From positions 1-47,994 of the forward strand of contig JBEKHL010000006.1 in the NCBI GenBank assembly GCA_050012295.1: a DNA stretch of 47,994 nucleotides. Reading direction: 5' to 3'. A program made the position numbers and the translations under genes. This document shows, one piece after another, positions 9,177 to 17,198 of this stretch; position 1 is the first letter of the stretch, and every line of letters begins with the position of its first letter. Below the pieces are notes generated by a model, which saw nothing but the letters and a program-made list of their open reading frames with translations, did not search any database and had not been told where the DNA came from. Source of the DNA: UBA6186 sp050012295 (GTDB lineage Bacteria > Pseudomonadota > Gammaproteobacteria > UBA6186 > Azoamicaceae).

Positions 9177-9969
9177 CTTTATTATTACTGCTTTACTAGC
9201 TGGCATTGGCATAGCAATTATATCTGGACCAATTGGTAGTTTAATGATTTGGCGACGTATGACATATTTTGGAGATACCCTAGCACATGCTACTTTATTA
9301 GGGGTTAGCATTGCCGCCCTTTTAAATTTTAATATTTATTACGGCTTAATTTTTACTTGTTTATTAATAGCAATATTATTAACGACAATTTCCAGTAATA
9401 AAAATTTTACTAACGATACAGTGTTAAGTATCTTATCGCACACTATTCTAGCCTTAGGTCTAATATCAATAACCTTATCTAAAAATGCTAATATTAGAAT
9501 AGATTTACTTGGCTATTTATATGGCGATATTTTATCTATAAATAACCTTGATTTAATATGTATTTATTTAATTGATATACTAGTTATTGGCAGCCTAATA
9601 TTCTTATGGGACAAATTAGTTTTTATTACCATTCATAAAGAATTAGCCATAACCGAAGGTATCAACGAAACCAAAATTAAGTGGATTTTTACCATTTTAG
9701 TCTCCCTAATTTTTGCAGTAACAATACGATTGGTTGGTGTATTGTTAATAAATGCATTATTAATTATCCCTAGCGCCATAGCTAAAATTTGGGCTAAAAG
9801 CCCTACCCAAATGGCCATTTTAGGTAGCATATTCGGTTGCATAACAATTATTTTAGGAATAATTGCTTCTTTAATATGGGATATTCCGACTGGCCCTGCA
9901 ATCGTAATTAGTGCTGCCCTACTGTTTTTATTAAGCATCTCAATAAAAGCCACAAGTAATATATACTGA
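9169..9969 (+). CDS. znuB: Zinc ABC transporter, permease
   Basis: This is an integral membrane permease of the ABC-3 family, about 266 residues from ATG 9169 (MHSFIITALLAGIGIAI). An alternative ATG at 9157 adds four residues. Several hydrophobic segments and the family region GDTLAHATLLGVSIAALL are visible, with a second conserved block RLVGVLLINALLIIPSAIAK. The stop codon TGA sits inside a TATACTGA repeat that folds into a hairpin at 9962-9996. Confidence 0.93.
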   Translation: MHSFIITALLAGIGIAIISGPIGSLMIWRRMTYFGDTLAHATLLGVSIAALLNFNIYYGLIFTCLLIAILLTTISSNKNFTNDTVLSILSHTILALGLISITLSKNANIRIDLLGYLYGDILSINNLDLICIYLIDILVIGSLIFLWDKLVFITIHKELAITEGINETKIKWIFTILVSLIFAVTIRLVGVLLINALLIIPSAIAKIWAKSPTQMAILGSIFGCITIILGIIASLIWDIPTGPAIVISAALLFLLSISIKATSNIY

Positions 9970-9996
9970 GCGCATCTCAAGTGTGTGTGCAGTATA
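9962..9996. repeat. TATACT repeat family, short hairpin copy at the znuB 3' end
   Basis: TATACTG at 9962-9968 is the inverse of CAGTATA at 9990-9996. The stem continues inward to 9975/9983 with G-U pairs and one A-G mismatch. It includes the znuB stop codon. The right arm read on the minus strand begins tatactgcacacacact, matching the first half of the repeat found at 14698, 42992 and 44714. It could act as a 3' mRNA hairpin. Confidence 0.5.
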
Positions 9997-10012
9997 TTTT
10001 CTCTAGGCAAAA

Positions 10013-10033
10013 CAATATAGCTATGCTATATTG
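10013..10033. promoter_or_regulatory. Perfect 9-bp dyad upstream of the HU-like gene
   Basis: CAATATAGC and GCTATATTG are exact inverse complements separated by TAT. The dyad ends 47 bases before the HU-like ATG and has no T run after it, so an operator is more likely than a terminator. The regulator is unknown. Confidence 0.35.
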
Positions 10034-10080
10034 CATAATTATATTTTTAATTTTAATACTTAATTAGAGGAGAATTTTGC

Positions 10081-10587
10081 ATGGCAGCTACCAGAGTTAA
10101 GAAAAAAGTTTCTAAAAAGAAACCAGTAACACATAAGGTAAAAAAAGCTAAGATCACTAAAAAAACTACTAAACCAAAAAGTAAATTTGCTAGTTTATTA
10201 AGAAGCGTAAAAAATGCAGTTAAACTTTCTCATAAACCTACCAAGGCTATAGCTCCAAAGGCTCCTTTAGAAAAAGTAGATGCTGCTTTTAATAAATCTA
10301 AATTATTGTCCACTTTAGCAGAACACGCTGAATTAAATAAAAGGCAAATATCTACAATTCTAGATACTTTTTGCCATATAATGGGACTACACGTAAAAAA
10401 AGGTGGACCAGAAAAATTTATCCTTCCTGGAGCCTTTAAAATTGTTGTTAGAAAAATGCCTGCTAGAAAAGCACGTACCGGCATAAATCCATTTACTGGC
10501 GAATCTACCGTATTTAAGGCAAAGCCAGCTTTTAGAAGAGTAAGAATTATTCCTCTAAAGGGCTTAAAAGAAATGGCTCATAAATAA
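10081..10587 (+). CDS. HU/IHF-family DNA-binding protein with lysine-rich N-terminal tail
   Basis: This is a 168-residue nucleoid protein. Residues 1-65 are almost entirely Lys, Ala, Thr and Pro (for example KKKVSKKKPVTHKVKKAK), resembling histone H1-like tails. Residues about 72-168 form an HU fold, with LLSTLAEHAELNKRQISTIL, the beta-arm region ARKARTGINPFTGE and a terminal helix. Ordinary HU is about 90 residues. A strong GAGGAG Shine-Dalgarno precedes the ATG, and a rho-independent terminator follows, so it is probably a single-gene transcript. It likely binds and compacts DNA; specificity cannot be read from sequence. Confidence 0.88.
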   Translation: MAATRVKKKVSKKKPVTHKVKKAKITKKTTKPKSKFASLLRSVKNAVKLSHKPTKAIAPKAPLEKVDAAFNKSKLLSTLAEHAELNKRQISTILDTFCHIMGLHVKKGGPEKFILPGAFKIVVRKMPARKARTGINPFTGESTVFKAKPAFRRVRIIPLKGLKEMAHK

Positions 10588-10608
10588 TAATACCCTCTCA
10601 ACACCTTT

Positions 10609-10643
10609 GCCCGGCCCAATTTATGGCCGGGTAGTTTTTTTTT
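10609..10643 (+). terminator. Rho-independent terminator of the HU-like gene
   Basis: CCCGGCC at 10610-10616 pairs with GGCCGGG at 10625-10631 around an 8-base loop, followed by GTAG and a run of nine T. It stands 22 bases after the stop codon. Confidence 0.9.
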
Positions 10644-10706
10644 GATCTTGACTTCAACAATCACTGTAAGGTTTAATGTGATTTTTATTATTTAAAAAAA
10701 TATTCT

Positions 10707-10782
<76 letters not shown>

Positions 10783-10801
10783 TAACTCCCCTAAGAAAGA
10801 A

Positions 10802-10826
10802 ATACTGAATGCGCATGAGTTTTCAT
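10802..10826 (+). repeat. TATACT repeat family, partial copy before the HicB-like ORF
   Basis: The stretch atactgaatgcgcatgag followed by ttttc matches the right arm of the 14698-14824 element read on the minus strand (tactaaatgcatatgagttttc) at nearly every base. The copy lies just upstream of the start of the small ORF at 10843. Confidence 0.55.
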
Positions 10827-10842
10827 AATACGGGTGAGTTAT

Positions 10843-11022
10843 ATGTTAAAATATAAAGACTTTATTGCCAAAATTACCTATATTGGCCGTTCCGGTTGTT
10901 TTTACGGGGAGGTTATAAATAAAGATTGCTTAATAGTTTTTCAGGCGGAACAAACACAACATCTTATGGAGGCCTTTAAAACTGCAGTTGATCAATATTT
11001 AGAGTTAAATCTACACTATTAA
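10843..11022 (+). CDS. HicB-like core, truncated orphan antitoxin domain
   Basis: This is 59 residues from ATG 10843, preceded by GGTGAG at good spacing (an in-frame GTG at 10834 is less likely). The sequence MLKYKDFIAKITYIGRSGCFYGEVIN, then IVFQAEQTQHLMEAFKTAVDQYLEL, matches the partial RNase H-like core of the HicB antitoxin family. HicB antitoxins of this type normally run to about 110 residues with a C-terminal DNA-binding part, which is absent, and there is no hicA toxin beside it. It may be a remnant of a toxin-antitoxin pair or a solo regulator. Confidence 0.6.
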   Translation: MLKYKDFIAKITYIGRSGCFYGEVINKDCLIVFQAEQTQHLMEAFKTAVDQYLELNLHY

Positions 11023-11038
11023 CGCTGAGTTTTCTGGT

Positions 11039-11779
11039 TCAATTAAGCAACATTAATTTAATATATTTATAATACGAACCCTGAGCATTAGATATAGCTA
11101 ACATAAATCCATATTTACCATCTAAAAAACCTAGTTTAAAAATATAACCTCGCAAAAAAGCAAACATACCATGTAAAATAGCAGTAAAAATATTAGCTTT
11201 TTCACCAGCTTGCAATCGTTCTTTAGCTCCCAAAGTAGAATAATCGTTAATCTTATGTAATACTCTTTCAACAGTTGGAAAAGAATAATGTAAAATATAA
11301 TTATATAAATTACTTATTTTTCCATCTACTTCCAAACTAGAATGCACAATCTTAGCTGTAATTTGTCCTTTATCCCGTTTAAATAACCTTAAATGCCGTT
11401 CTTTATACCAATCACCAAATTTTATAGCTTTACCCAAATAGAAAGTTTGAAACGGAATAATAAAACCAGAATATTCTGTAGAACTATTAATAACTTCTTG
11501 GATTTCTTGTTGTAGTTCCACAGATAATCTTTCATCAGCATCTAATATTAATACCCATTCTTTAGTAGCCTTTTCTAAAGCAATTTTTTTTTGGATCCCA
11601 CAACCTTGATAAGTATTTAAATAAATTTGATCGGTATATTTTTTACATATCTCTACAGTACGATCTGAACTATAAGAATCTACAATAATAATCTCATTGG
11701 CAAAACTAACTGTTTGTAAAGTAGCTTCTATATTACGTTCTTCGTTTTCAGTAACTATACAAACACTTAAAGTAGCCAA
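11039..11779 (-). CDS. Family 2 glycosyltransferase, WaaE/KdtX-like (LPS core)
   Basis: This is a 246-residue GT-A enzyme, probably adding a hexose to the lipopolysaccharide core at the inner membrane. LSVCIVTENEERNIEATL is the nucleotide-sugar site. IIIVDSYSSDRT and WVLILDADERLS (DxD-like DAD) are the metal-binding motifs. The C-terminal half matches the KdtX/WaaE group (FGDWYKERHLRLF, then LHKINDYST). No ATG fits: the start is TTG 11779, two codons after and in the same frame as the dksA stop TAG. It is almost certainly cotranscribed with dksA. Confidence 0.85.
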   Translation of the reverse strand: MATLSVCIVTENEERNIEATLQTVSFANEIIIVDSYSSDRTVEICKKYTDQIYLNTYQGCGIQKKIALEKATKEWVLILDADERLSVELQQEIQEVINSSTEYSGFIIPFQTFYLGKAIKFGDWYKERHLRLFKRDKGQITAKIVHSSLEVDGKISNLYNYILHYSFPTVERVLHKINDYSTLGAKERLQAGEKANIFTAILHGMFAFLRGYIFKLGFLDGKYGFMLAISNAQGSYYKYIKLMLLN

Positions 11780-11782
11780 ACA

Positions 11783-12703
11783 CTATACCCTTTTTTCTCT
11801 CATTTCTGCCAAGGTTTTACATTCGATGCATAAAGTTGCAGTTGGTCTAGCTTCTAGACGCCTAACACCGATTTCTACGCCACAAGAATCGCAATACCCA
11901 TATTCATGATCTTTAATTTTTTTTAACGCTGTTTCGATCTTTTTTATTAATTTTCTTTCACGATCTCTAGCTCTTAATTCTAAATTGAAAGTTTCTTCTT
12001 GGGTAGCCCGATCATTAGGATCGGCCAATATATCTGCTTCTTTCATTTCAGTAATAGTATGATCAACTTCTACCATTAAATCTTGCTTCCAAGATTCTAA
12101 AATATTAGTAAAATGCTGTAATTGTTGTTCGTTCATATATTCTTCGGTAGTATGTATACGATACGGCTCAAATTTACTAGTTGGACCAGATAATAACGGA
12201 TCTGTATTGGTTGAAGCAATGTGATGTTGTTTTTTCTCTGTAAAATCATGTTCTGCATGATGAGTTGCATGACCTACATGACATCCAAAACCATGCTCTG
12301 CAAAAATATCTTGTGGTGTAGTTAAACTATTTTGAACGTTATTTAACAATGGTTTTTTCTTAGCAACACTAGAAGATTTAATTGTAGATTTTTTAACTTC
12401 TGCTGCTTTTTTAACTGGCTTAATACTAATGGTTATCCCCTTCTTTTTCTTAGATGCTGCTGTAGAAATAGTTTTCAATTTAGGTTTGGATTGTGGTCTA
12501 GATTTTACTTTAGATGTAGTTACCTTAACTTTTGCTTTAGATTTTGCTTTAACCTTAGTTTTTATTTTAGCTTTTGCCCTAGCAGCAACAACCTTATTAG
12601 GTTTTTTTAAACTCTTAGTAATTTTTTTAGCTTTTGCCGCTTTTTTAACTACTTTACTAGACTTTTTAACTTTACTTTTACTGTTTTTAACTTTAGCTAC
12701 CAT
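11783..12703 (-). CDS. dksA: DksA RNA polymerase-binding regulator with lysine/alanine-rich N-terminal extension
   Basis: DksA binds the RNA polymerase secondary channel and, with ppGpp, resets transcription. I start at ATG 12703 (306 residues), which has GGAGGA 9 bases upstream; an in-frame TTG at 12712 is too close to that site. Residues about 170-306 are DksA proper: coiled coil with tip motif DPNDRATQEE, then the zinc finger CDSCG-17-CIEC. The first 110 or so residues are Lys/Ala/Val-rich (KVKKSSKVVKKAAKAKK) and resemble a histone H1 tail, followed by a His-rich linker (GCHVGHATHHAEHD). E. coli DksA has 151 residues and no such tail. Confidence 0.93.
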   Translation of the reverse strand: MVAKVKNSKSKVKKSSKVVKKAAKAKKITKSLKKPNKVVAARAKAKIKTKVKAKSKAKVKVTTSKVKSRPQSKPKLKTISTAASKKKKGITISIKPVKKAAEVKKSTIKSSSVAKKKPLLNNVQNSLTTPQDIFAEHGFGCHVGHATHHAEHDFTEKKQHHIASTNTDPLLSGPTSKFEPYRIHTTEEYMNEQQLQHFTNILESWKQDLMVEVDHTITEMKEADILADPNDRATQEETFNLELRARDRERKLIKKIETALKKIKDHEYGYCDSCGVEIGVRRLEARPTATLCIECKTLAEMREKRV

Positions 12704-12845
12704 TGCACCCAATCCTCCACACCATTAATAAAATTATGATTTATAGCAAAATACCAGGGATATATCAACAAGATAACATGTAGATCCAACAATTTTTATT
12801 GAATTTTTTAGTTAAGCTTATTTTTTTTATGCCGAAAAATAAAGT

Positions 12846-13571
12846 ATGAAATACCACAGTCAATTAACCGAGGCCACTTTATTAAAACGTCCCATTAGTT
12901 TTTTAATGGAAGTTGTTTTACAATCTAAACGCCGCATTATGCTTCGTTGCCCTAACTTAGGCCCATTAGTTGGCTGCGATATACTAGGCACCCAATTATG
13001 GTTTTCTGCGCCCTACGAAGACCACTGCCTACCAACTCTAGAGCTAGTTGAAGTTAACGGTGGCTTTTTAGTAAGTATCAATCCAGAGATAATAAAAAAA
13101 CTAGTAATAGAGGCTATTAAGTATGGTCACATTAAAGAGTTAGCTAATTATAAAGTATTGAATCCAGAACTCAAATACGAACAAGATTCTATGCCGTTTT
13201 TAGTTCTAGAACAAAGTCCAATACAACTATTACACCCTTTAACTCAATGCTACGTATGCTTAGAACATGTAATTTATAGCAACGAACAATACGAAGGAAT
13301 ATTCCCTTTAACAAAATTCGCAGATCGCAGTTTAGAGCATTTAATACTAAGAAAAAAACAAGGCCATCGTGCAGTATTATTATATTGCGTACTACACTCT
13401 GGCGTTAAAATTTTAAAATTTACTGACAAAGATCCAGAATACAGTAAAAAAGTTGCTTATGCTGTAGAACAAGGCGTAGAAATTATGGCATATAGAGCTA
13501 AAATCTCTACCCAAGAAATAGAATTAATTAACAAAGTTCCTATTGCATCACAAGCAGACGCTAAAATTTAA
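12846..13571 (+). CDS. sfsA: SfsA family protein with degenerate active-site residues
   Basis: This is a 241-residue protein. Its order of conserved blocks matches SfsA: RRIMLRCPNLGPLVGC, ELKYEQD, CYVCLEHVIY, GHRAVLLYCVLHS and GVEIMAYRAKIS. It lies next to dksA as in E. coli. SfsA is placed with the PD-(D/E)XK nuclease-like proteins. The residues expected there are replaced: the Asp of RIDF is Pro, the E and K of the EVK motif are C and E, and FPDA is FPLT. The protein may therefore bind nucleic acid without cutting, or be decaying. It converges on minE with a 4-base overlap of stop codons. Confidence 0.82.
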   Translation: MKYHSQLTEATLLKRPISFLMEVVLQSKRRIMLRCPNLGPLVGCDILGTQLWFSAPYEDHCLPTLELVEVNGGFLVSINPEIIKKLVIEAIKYGHIKELANYKVLNPELKYEQDSMPFLVLEQSPIQLLHPLTQCYVCLEHVIYSNEQYEGIFPLTKFADRSLEHLILRKKQGHRAVLLYCVLHSGVKILKFTDKDPEYSKKVAYAVEQGVEIMAYRAKISTQEIELINKVPIASQADAKI

Positions 13572-13831
13572 GATCCAACTAATTCCGGAGAATTTAAAGT
13601 AATATTTAACTCTAAAATCGAGCAATTTTCATTTTGCTGCAATTCAACTTGAATTTGATCGTTATCAATAGATACATATTTACTAATAACATTTATTAAT
13701 TCTTGTCGTAACTGTGGAATAAAATCTAAATTACCATTTTTAGTTCTCTGGTGAGAAACCAATATTTGTAATCTTTCTTTAGCTTTTTGTGCAGTTCTAC
13801 GATTATTTAAGAAAAAATCAAAAATACTCAT
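13568..13831 (-). CDS. minE: Cell division topological specificity factor MinE
   Basis: This is an 87-residue protein starting at MSIFDFFLNNRRTAQKAKERLQILV, the membrane-targeting and MinD-contact region. The C-terminal part is the beta-rich dimerisation domain. MinE drives MinD off the membrane and so sets the pole-to-pole oscillation. Its ATG overlaps the minD stop (ATGA), which indicates translational coupling. An in-frame TTG six bases upstream is rejected in favour of the ATG. Confidence 0.95.
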   Translation of the reverse strand: MSIFDFFLNNRRTAQKAKERLQILVSHQRTKNGNLDFIPQLRQELINVISKYVSIDNDQIQVELQQNENCSILELNITLNSPELVGS

Positions 13832-14658
13832 ACACAATCCTTAACAAGCCCAATATTTACTAAAATTTTTCTAATGGTCGAAGAGGTGTTTGGTGCGGTT
13901 TTTTCTCCTAATAAAGTAGCAACCGCTTCCCTATAGGCTTTACAGGCATTACTTGGTTTTTGTTCCAAAGTAATTGGGATCCCCTGATTAGAAGCAGTTA
14001 ATACTGCCTCAGATTCTGGTATTATGCCTAACAATGGGATTGCTAAAATTTCTCGTACATCGTTAACGCTTAACATTTCACCTTTTTTAACTCTATTTGT
14101 AGAATATCTAGTTATTAATAAATGCTTAATAATTTCTTTGTTTTCTTCAGCTAGCTTAGTTCTGCTATTTAACACCCCAATAATTCGATCCGAATCTCTT
14201 ACCGACGATACCTCCGGGTTAGTTACTATAATAGCTTCGTCAGCAAAATATAGCGCCATAAGAGCCCCACGTTCTATGCCTGCTGGAGAATCACAAATAA
14301 TAAATCTAAAGTCTTTACGTAATTCTTCGATTATTTTAGCCACGCCTTCTTTAGTTAAAGCATCTTTATCTCTAGTTTGAGAAGCTGGCAAAATAAATAA
14401 ATTTGGTTGTCGTTTATCTTTTATTAAAGTTTGATTAAGGCTAGATTCGCCATTAATAACATTAATGATATCGTAAATAACGCGACGTTCGCAGCCCATT
14501 ACCAAATCTAAATTTCTTAATCCAACATCGAAGTCTATAACTACTGTTTTAAAGCCACGATTAGCTAATTCGGCGCTAAGGGCAGCGCTAGTTGTAGTCT
14601 TTCCAACTCCACCTTTACCGGATGTAACCACAATTACTTGGGATTTTAAATTATTCAA
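13828..14658 (-). CDS. minD: Septum site-determining ATPase MinD
   Basis: This is a 276-residue deviant Walker ATPase that recruits MinC to the membrane. SGKGGVGKTTTSA is the P loop with its signature Lys, DFDVGLRNLD is switch I and CDSPAGIERGA is switch II. The C-terminus (TSSTIRKILVNIGLVK) should be the membrane-targeting helix. The start is TTG 14658 (MNNLKSQVIVV): no ATG is available and AGGAAG lies 7 bases upstream. A large palindromic element fills the 181-base gap from minC. Confidence 0.95.
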   Translation of the reverse strand: MNNLKSQVIVVTSGKGGVGKTTTSAALSAELANRGFKTVVIDFDVGLRNLDLVMGCERRVIYDIINVINGESSLNQTLIKDKRQPNLFILPASQTRDKDALTKEGVAKIIEELRKDFRFIICDSPAGIERGALMALYFADEAIIVTNPEVSSVRDSDRIIGVLNSRTKLAEENKEIIKHLLITRYSTNRVKKGEMLSVNDVREILAIPLLGIIPESEAVLTASNQGIPITLEQKPSNACKAYREAVATLLGEKTAPNTSSTIRKILVNIGLVKDCV

Positions 14659-14697
14659 GGTTTTCTTCCTTAATTTTTATTTATTTTATTTACTATA

Positions 14698-14824
14698 TAT
14701 ACTAAACACATATAAATTTTCGGTATTCTAAAATTAAAAAGCTGTAAACTCGCCTTGCTCCGCAAGGCTCAGACAAACAGCCTTTTAATTTTAAAACACC
14801 GAAAACTCATATGCATTTAGTATA
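14698..14824 (-). repeat. 127-base palindromic element between minC and minD (two inverted TATACT repeats)
   Basis: Two 48-base arms (14698-14745 and 14777-14824) are inverse copies differing at 7 positions. All 7 differences are transitions. In the minus-strand transcript, which is the direction of minC and minD, every one becomes a G-U pair, so the RNA stem is continuous. The 31-base centre holds a second hairpin, GCCTTGC-TCC-GCAAGGC (14752-14768). Each arm begins TATACTAAA and contains TTTTCGGT. Related single arms occur at 10802, 41791, 42992 and 44714. Confidence 0.85.
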
Positions 14825-14839
14825 ACTTTTATTTTAATA

Positions 14840-15628
14840 TCAAAATTCTGTAATTAACAGTTTACCTTCAAACAATTGAATTTGTACCGGTTTTTTCCAA
14901 AATTTTGGTTCAATATTTTCGCTAATTTTAAATTGTCCAGCAATAGAAATCAAATCTGCTTCTAAGCTAGTACAAAAAATTCTAGCTTGAGTATTATTAT
15001 TTAAACCAGCTAATGCTCTACCGCGTAACGGACCATATACATGAATATTACCATCTGCTAATAATTCTGCTCCATTACTTACTGAGCCTATTACCGTAAC
15101 ATCGCCATCTGGAGCATAAACTTGTTGTCCAGATCTAATCGGTGCGGCAATTAACTTATTTTTTACTGGTTTTAAGCTAGTATTCCCGCTAGAACTTATA
15201 CTTACATCTTTAACATTATCTTCGTCTTTAGCTATTTGACTTGTCTGACTCTGACTACCAGGATATTTACTATGATTTTCGAAACTATTATTAGATCTTA
15301 AAATAGCTAAATTAGCTTCCACTGCTAATTTTTGTAAAGTTACATTAGCATTTTTTACTCCAACTGGAATTACATTCTTCTTGATTAAAATCTTTTTAAG
15401 CACACCAAAATCAATAAACTCAGAATTTTCGGATAAATGATATAAATCAATAACCATAGGTGCATTATTAAAAAAATTTGGCGCCTGTTGGATTTTTGCA
15501 TCTAACTGCTCTTCCAATGCTCGTAGGTCGTTATTTAAAATTTGTAAGGTAGTTAATGTAAATAAACCACCCTTTAATTGCATACAGGTTTTTATTTCGG
15601 TTTCTTCGCAACTAGCACTAACTGGCAT
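14840..15628 (-). CDS. minC: Septum site-determining inhibitor MinC
   Basis: MinC blocks FtsZ assembly away from midcell. At 262 residues it is slightly longer than E. coli MinC (231). The N-terminal FtsZ-binding domain covers about residues 1-115 (FTLTTLQILNNDLRALEEQL). A Ser/Asn-rich linker spans about 116-160. The C-terminal beta-helix dimer domain has the conserved SGQQVYAPDGDVTVIGSVSN, then HVYGPLRGRALAG. AGGA lies 7 bases before the ATG. It is first in minC-minD-minE. Confidence 0.95.
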   Translation of the reverse strand: MPVSASCEETEIKTCMQLKGGLFTLTTLQILNNDLRALEEQLDAKIQQAPNFFNNAPMVIDLYHLSENSEFIDFGVLKKILIKKNVIPVGVKNANVTLQKLAVEANLAILRSNNSFENHSKYPGSQSQTSQIAKDEDNVKDVSISSSGNTSLKPVKNKLIAAPIRSGQQVYAPDGDVTVIGSVSNGAELLADGNIHVYGPLRGRALAGLNNNTQARIFCTSLEADLISIAGQFKISENIEPKFWKKPVQIQLFEGKLLITEF

Positions 15629-15749
15629 ATTTAAATCCTGAGTTTTATGTAAGATATCTCTATTATATATTATTAATACTAAATATATTTATATATTCTA
15701 AAGATTTTCACAATAAACACAAATGAATGTTCAGCCGTAAAAGTTTAAG

Positions 15750-17000
15750 CTATTTACCAGTGGGTGGCTTACTACCTACTACTTTGAACGCTGCTGGCGA
15801 TGCCGCAGAAGTCGTCTCCCCTGCAGGAGCAGGCTCAACAGGAGAAATTTTTGGTCCCATATTAAATATTTTTTCTCTAGACACCACTGGTTTACTACCT
15901 TGCTCTATACTAGCTAATTTATCTTGAAACGCCTTTTTTAAATCCTTATCCATTTTGCCATTTTTCTTTAAACTTGCATGGATTGCATTATGTGCATCAA
16001 CTAATTCTTTTACTTTAGCACTTAAAGGATCACTGTTTTCTTTATAATTAATTTTTACAGAAAGTAAGTCTTGCAATGCTGGATTATCGCTAGCATGAGC
16101 CCTAAAAAGTGCTTTATTAAATTTATGTAAAATTTTTATTAAATTTTCATCTTCAAAATCGTTAACAGTTACTTCACAATTTTTACCTTGTGTTTTATTA
16201 GAAATTGCCACTCCTTGCAAAGTTAATACTGTAGCAGATATGTGATCTTTTTTCTCTCCCGAGTTAGTTTGGTCTGGCGTTTTAAACTGTATTTTCTTTG
16301 GATTAGGATTGTCATCAGGAATTACTTGATTAGATAAGTCTTTAAATTTAACTGATTCTTTAACCACAGCTACTGCCGTCGGCGTAGCGCTATCCTCAAT
16401 ATCACTTTTTTTTGGCTTCTCTTTAATAGTATTTTTAAGCAGATGAGTCAAATTATCTTTATCAAATGCTGCCCCAACCGGAGTATCATACTTTACAATT
16501 AATCCGCCAGATTTTTTAATTTCGCTCCACGCATTTGCATATTTAGTGTCAAATGTGGATTTTTTTGTGGCTTCTTCTTCAGCTTCTTCTTCAGCTTCTT
16601 CTTCAGTTAATATTAGCGTTGGGCCTGTTGTTGCAGCACGTGGGGGCTTTGTGGCATTAGCAGATATTTCTTCAACTTTGTTTATAAATTTTTCTAGTTT
16701 GCTATTCAATCGTTCTTGTGACAGGTCTTTTGTTTCGGGTTTTTGTAATATTTCTAATATAAATCTTCCTGCTTTTTCTCTGAACAACGTAGATACCTCT
16801 TCATCAACTTTTCCATTCCTAGCTTTTTTCAAAAACTGTCTCATCAAATCCCGCATCGGTGCGTATTGCATGAATGCTGCTCTGGAAGATAGTGTTGCGC
16901 CTTCAGCATTATCTTGGTCCGAATCCAATGCTCCTAACTCCTCCATCAATTCCGGAGCTTGTTCATCTGTATTTGGTTCTGGCTTTTTTTTAGATGGCAT
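15750..17000 (-). CDS. Unknown protein, paralogue of the C-terminal domain of the 17199-20714 protein
   Basis: This is a 416-residue protein with no signal peptide and no family I recognise. Residues 1-130 are acidic and helical. A run LTEEEAEEEAEEEATKK follows. Residues about 160-375 align with the C-terminus of the large upstream neighbour: IVKYDTP against IVKYDTE, HISATVLTLQGV against HILATVLVLQEV, NDFEDENLIKILHKFNKALF against RNFEDKALLEVLTNFNAQLF, ELVDAHNAIHASLKKN against KLVDAHNAIHDHLLKG. The tail is Pro/Ala-rich. Both genes share a 36-base leader sequence. Host-directed effector is one possibility, unsupported by any secretion signal I can see. Confidence 0.75.
   Translation of the reverse strand: MPSKKKPEPNTDEQAPELMEELGALDSDQDNAEGATLSSRAAFMQYAPMRDLMRQFLKKARNGKVDEEVSTLFREKAGRFILEILQKPETKDLSQERLNSKLEKFINKVEEISANATKPPRAATTGPTLILTEEEAEEEAEEEATKKSTFDTKYANAWSEIKKSGGLIVKYDTPVGAAFDKDNLTHLLKNTIKEKPKKSDIEDSATPTAVAVVKESVKFKDLSNQVIPDDNPNPKKIQFKTPDQTNSGEKKDHISATVLTLQGVAISNKTQGKNCEVTVNDFEDENLIKILHKFNKALFRAHASDNPALQDLLSVKINYKENSDPLSAKVKELVDAHNAIHASLKKNGKMDKDLKKAFQDKLASIEQGSKPVVSREKIFNMGPKISPVEPAPAGETTSAASPAAFKVVGSKPPTGK
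16570..16605. repeat. Three perfect 12-bp tandem repeats inside the 416-residue protein gene
   Basis: GCTTCTTCTTCA is repeated three times without mismatch. On the coding strand each copy adds the residues EEEA, so copy-number change would keep the frame and only lengthen the acidic run. Confidence 0.8.
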
Positions 17001-17069
17001 AAATAATGTCTACCGTTTTTTATTATTAATGCGCAACACGCGCAATTGCACTGTTTTTATTAAATTATT

Positions 17070-17105
17070 ATTCTTATTTTCTTGTTCCTATTAATTAATT
17101 GTAGG
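17070..17105 (-). promoter_or_regulatory. Shared leader element, copy 1 (upstream of the 416-residue protein)
   Basis: On the minus strand the element reads CCTACAATTAATTAAT, five variable bases, then CAAGAAAATAAGAAT. The same element occurs at 20731-20766 before the large paralogue. Here it ends 70 bases from the ATG. It could hold a common promoter or mRNA leader, or be a remnant of gene duplication. Confidence 0.5.
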
Positions 17106-17133
17106 ATATCGGCCTACAACTACGAGGAACAAT

Positions 17134-17181
17134 TATGGTTTTATTTGAAAAAAACAACAATAAATTCTACTTGAGTGAATG
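17134..17181 (+). CDS. Possible 15-codon small ORF
   Basis: ATG 17134 begins MVLFEKNNNKFYLSE and stops at TGA. A good Shine-Dalgarno (GAGGAAC) lies upstream. It runs opposite to its neighbours, in the gap between the two paralogues. No homology can be judged at this length, and chance is likely in such AT-rich sequence. Confidence 0.15.
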
Positions 17182-17198
17182 AACATCCATTAAACACC

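Noticed and set aside
14698..14824. CRISPR or transposon reading of the palindrome
   Set aside because: There are only two inverted arms with no spacer series and no transposase, so a palindromic intergenic element fits better.
16546..17094. Serine-rich plus-strand frame opposite the 416-residue gene, and the 327-residue plus-strand frame at 19468-20451
   Set aside because: They are antisense shadows: low-complexity Ser/Ala/Leu strings produced by reading Glu/Lys/Ala-rich coding sequence backwards.
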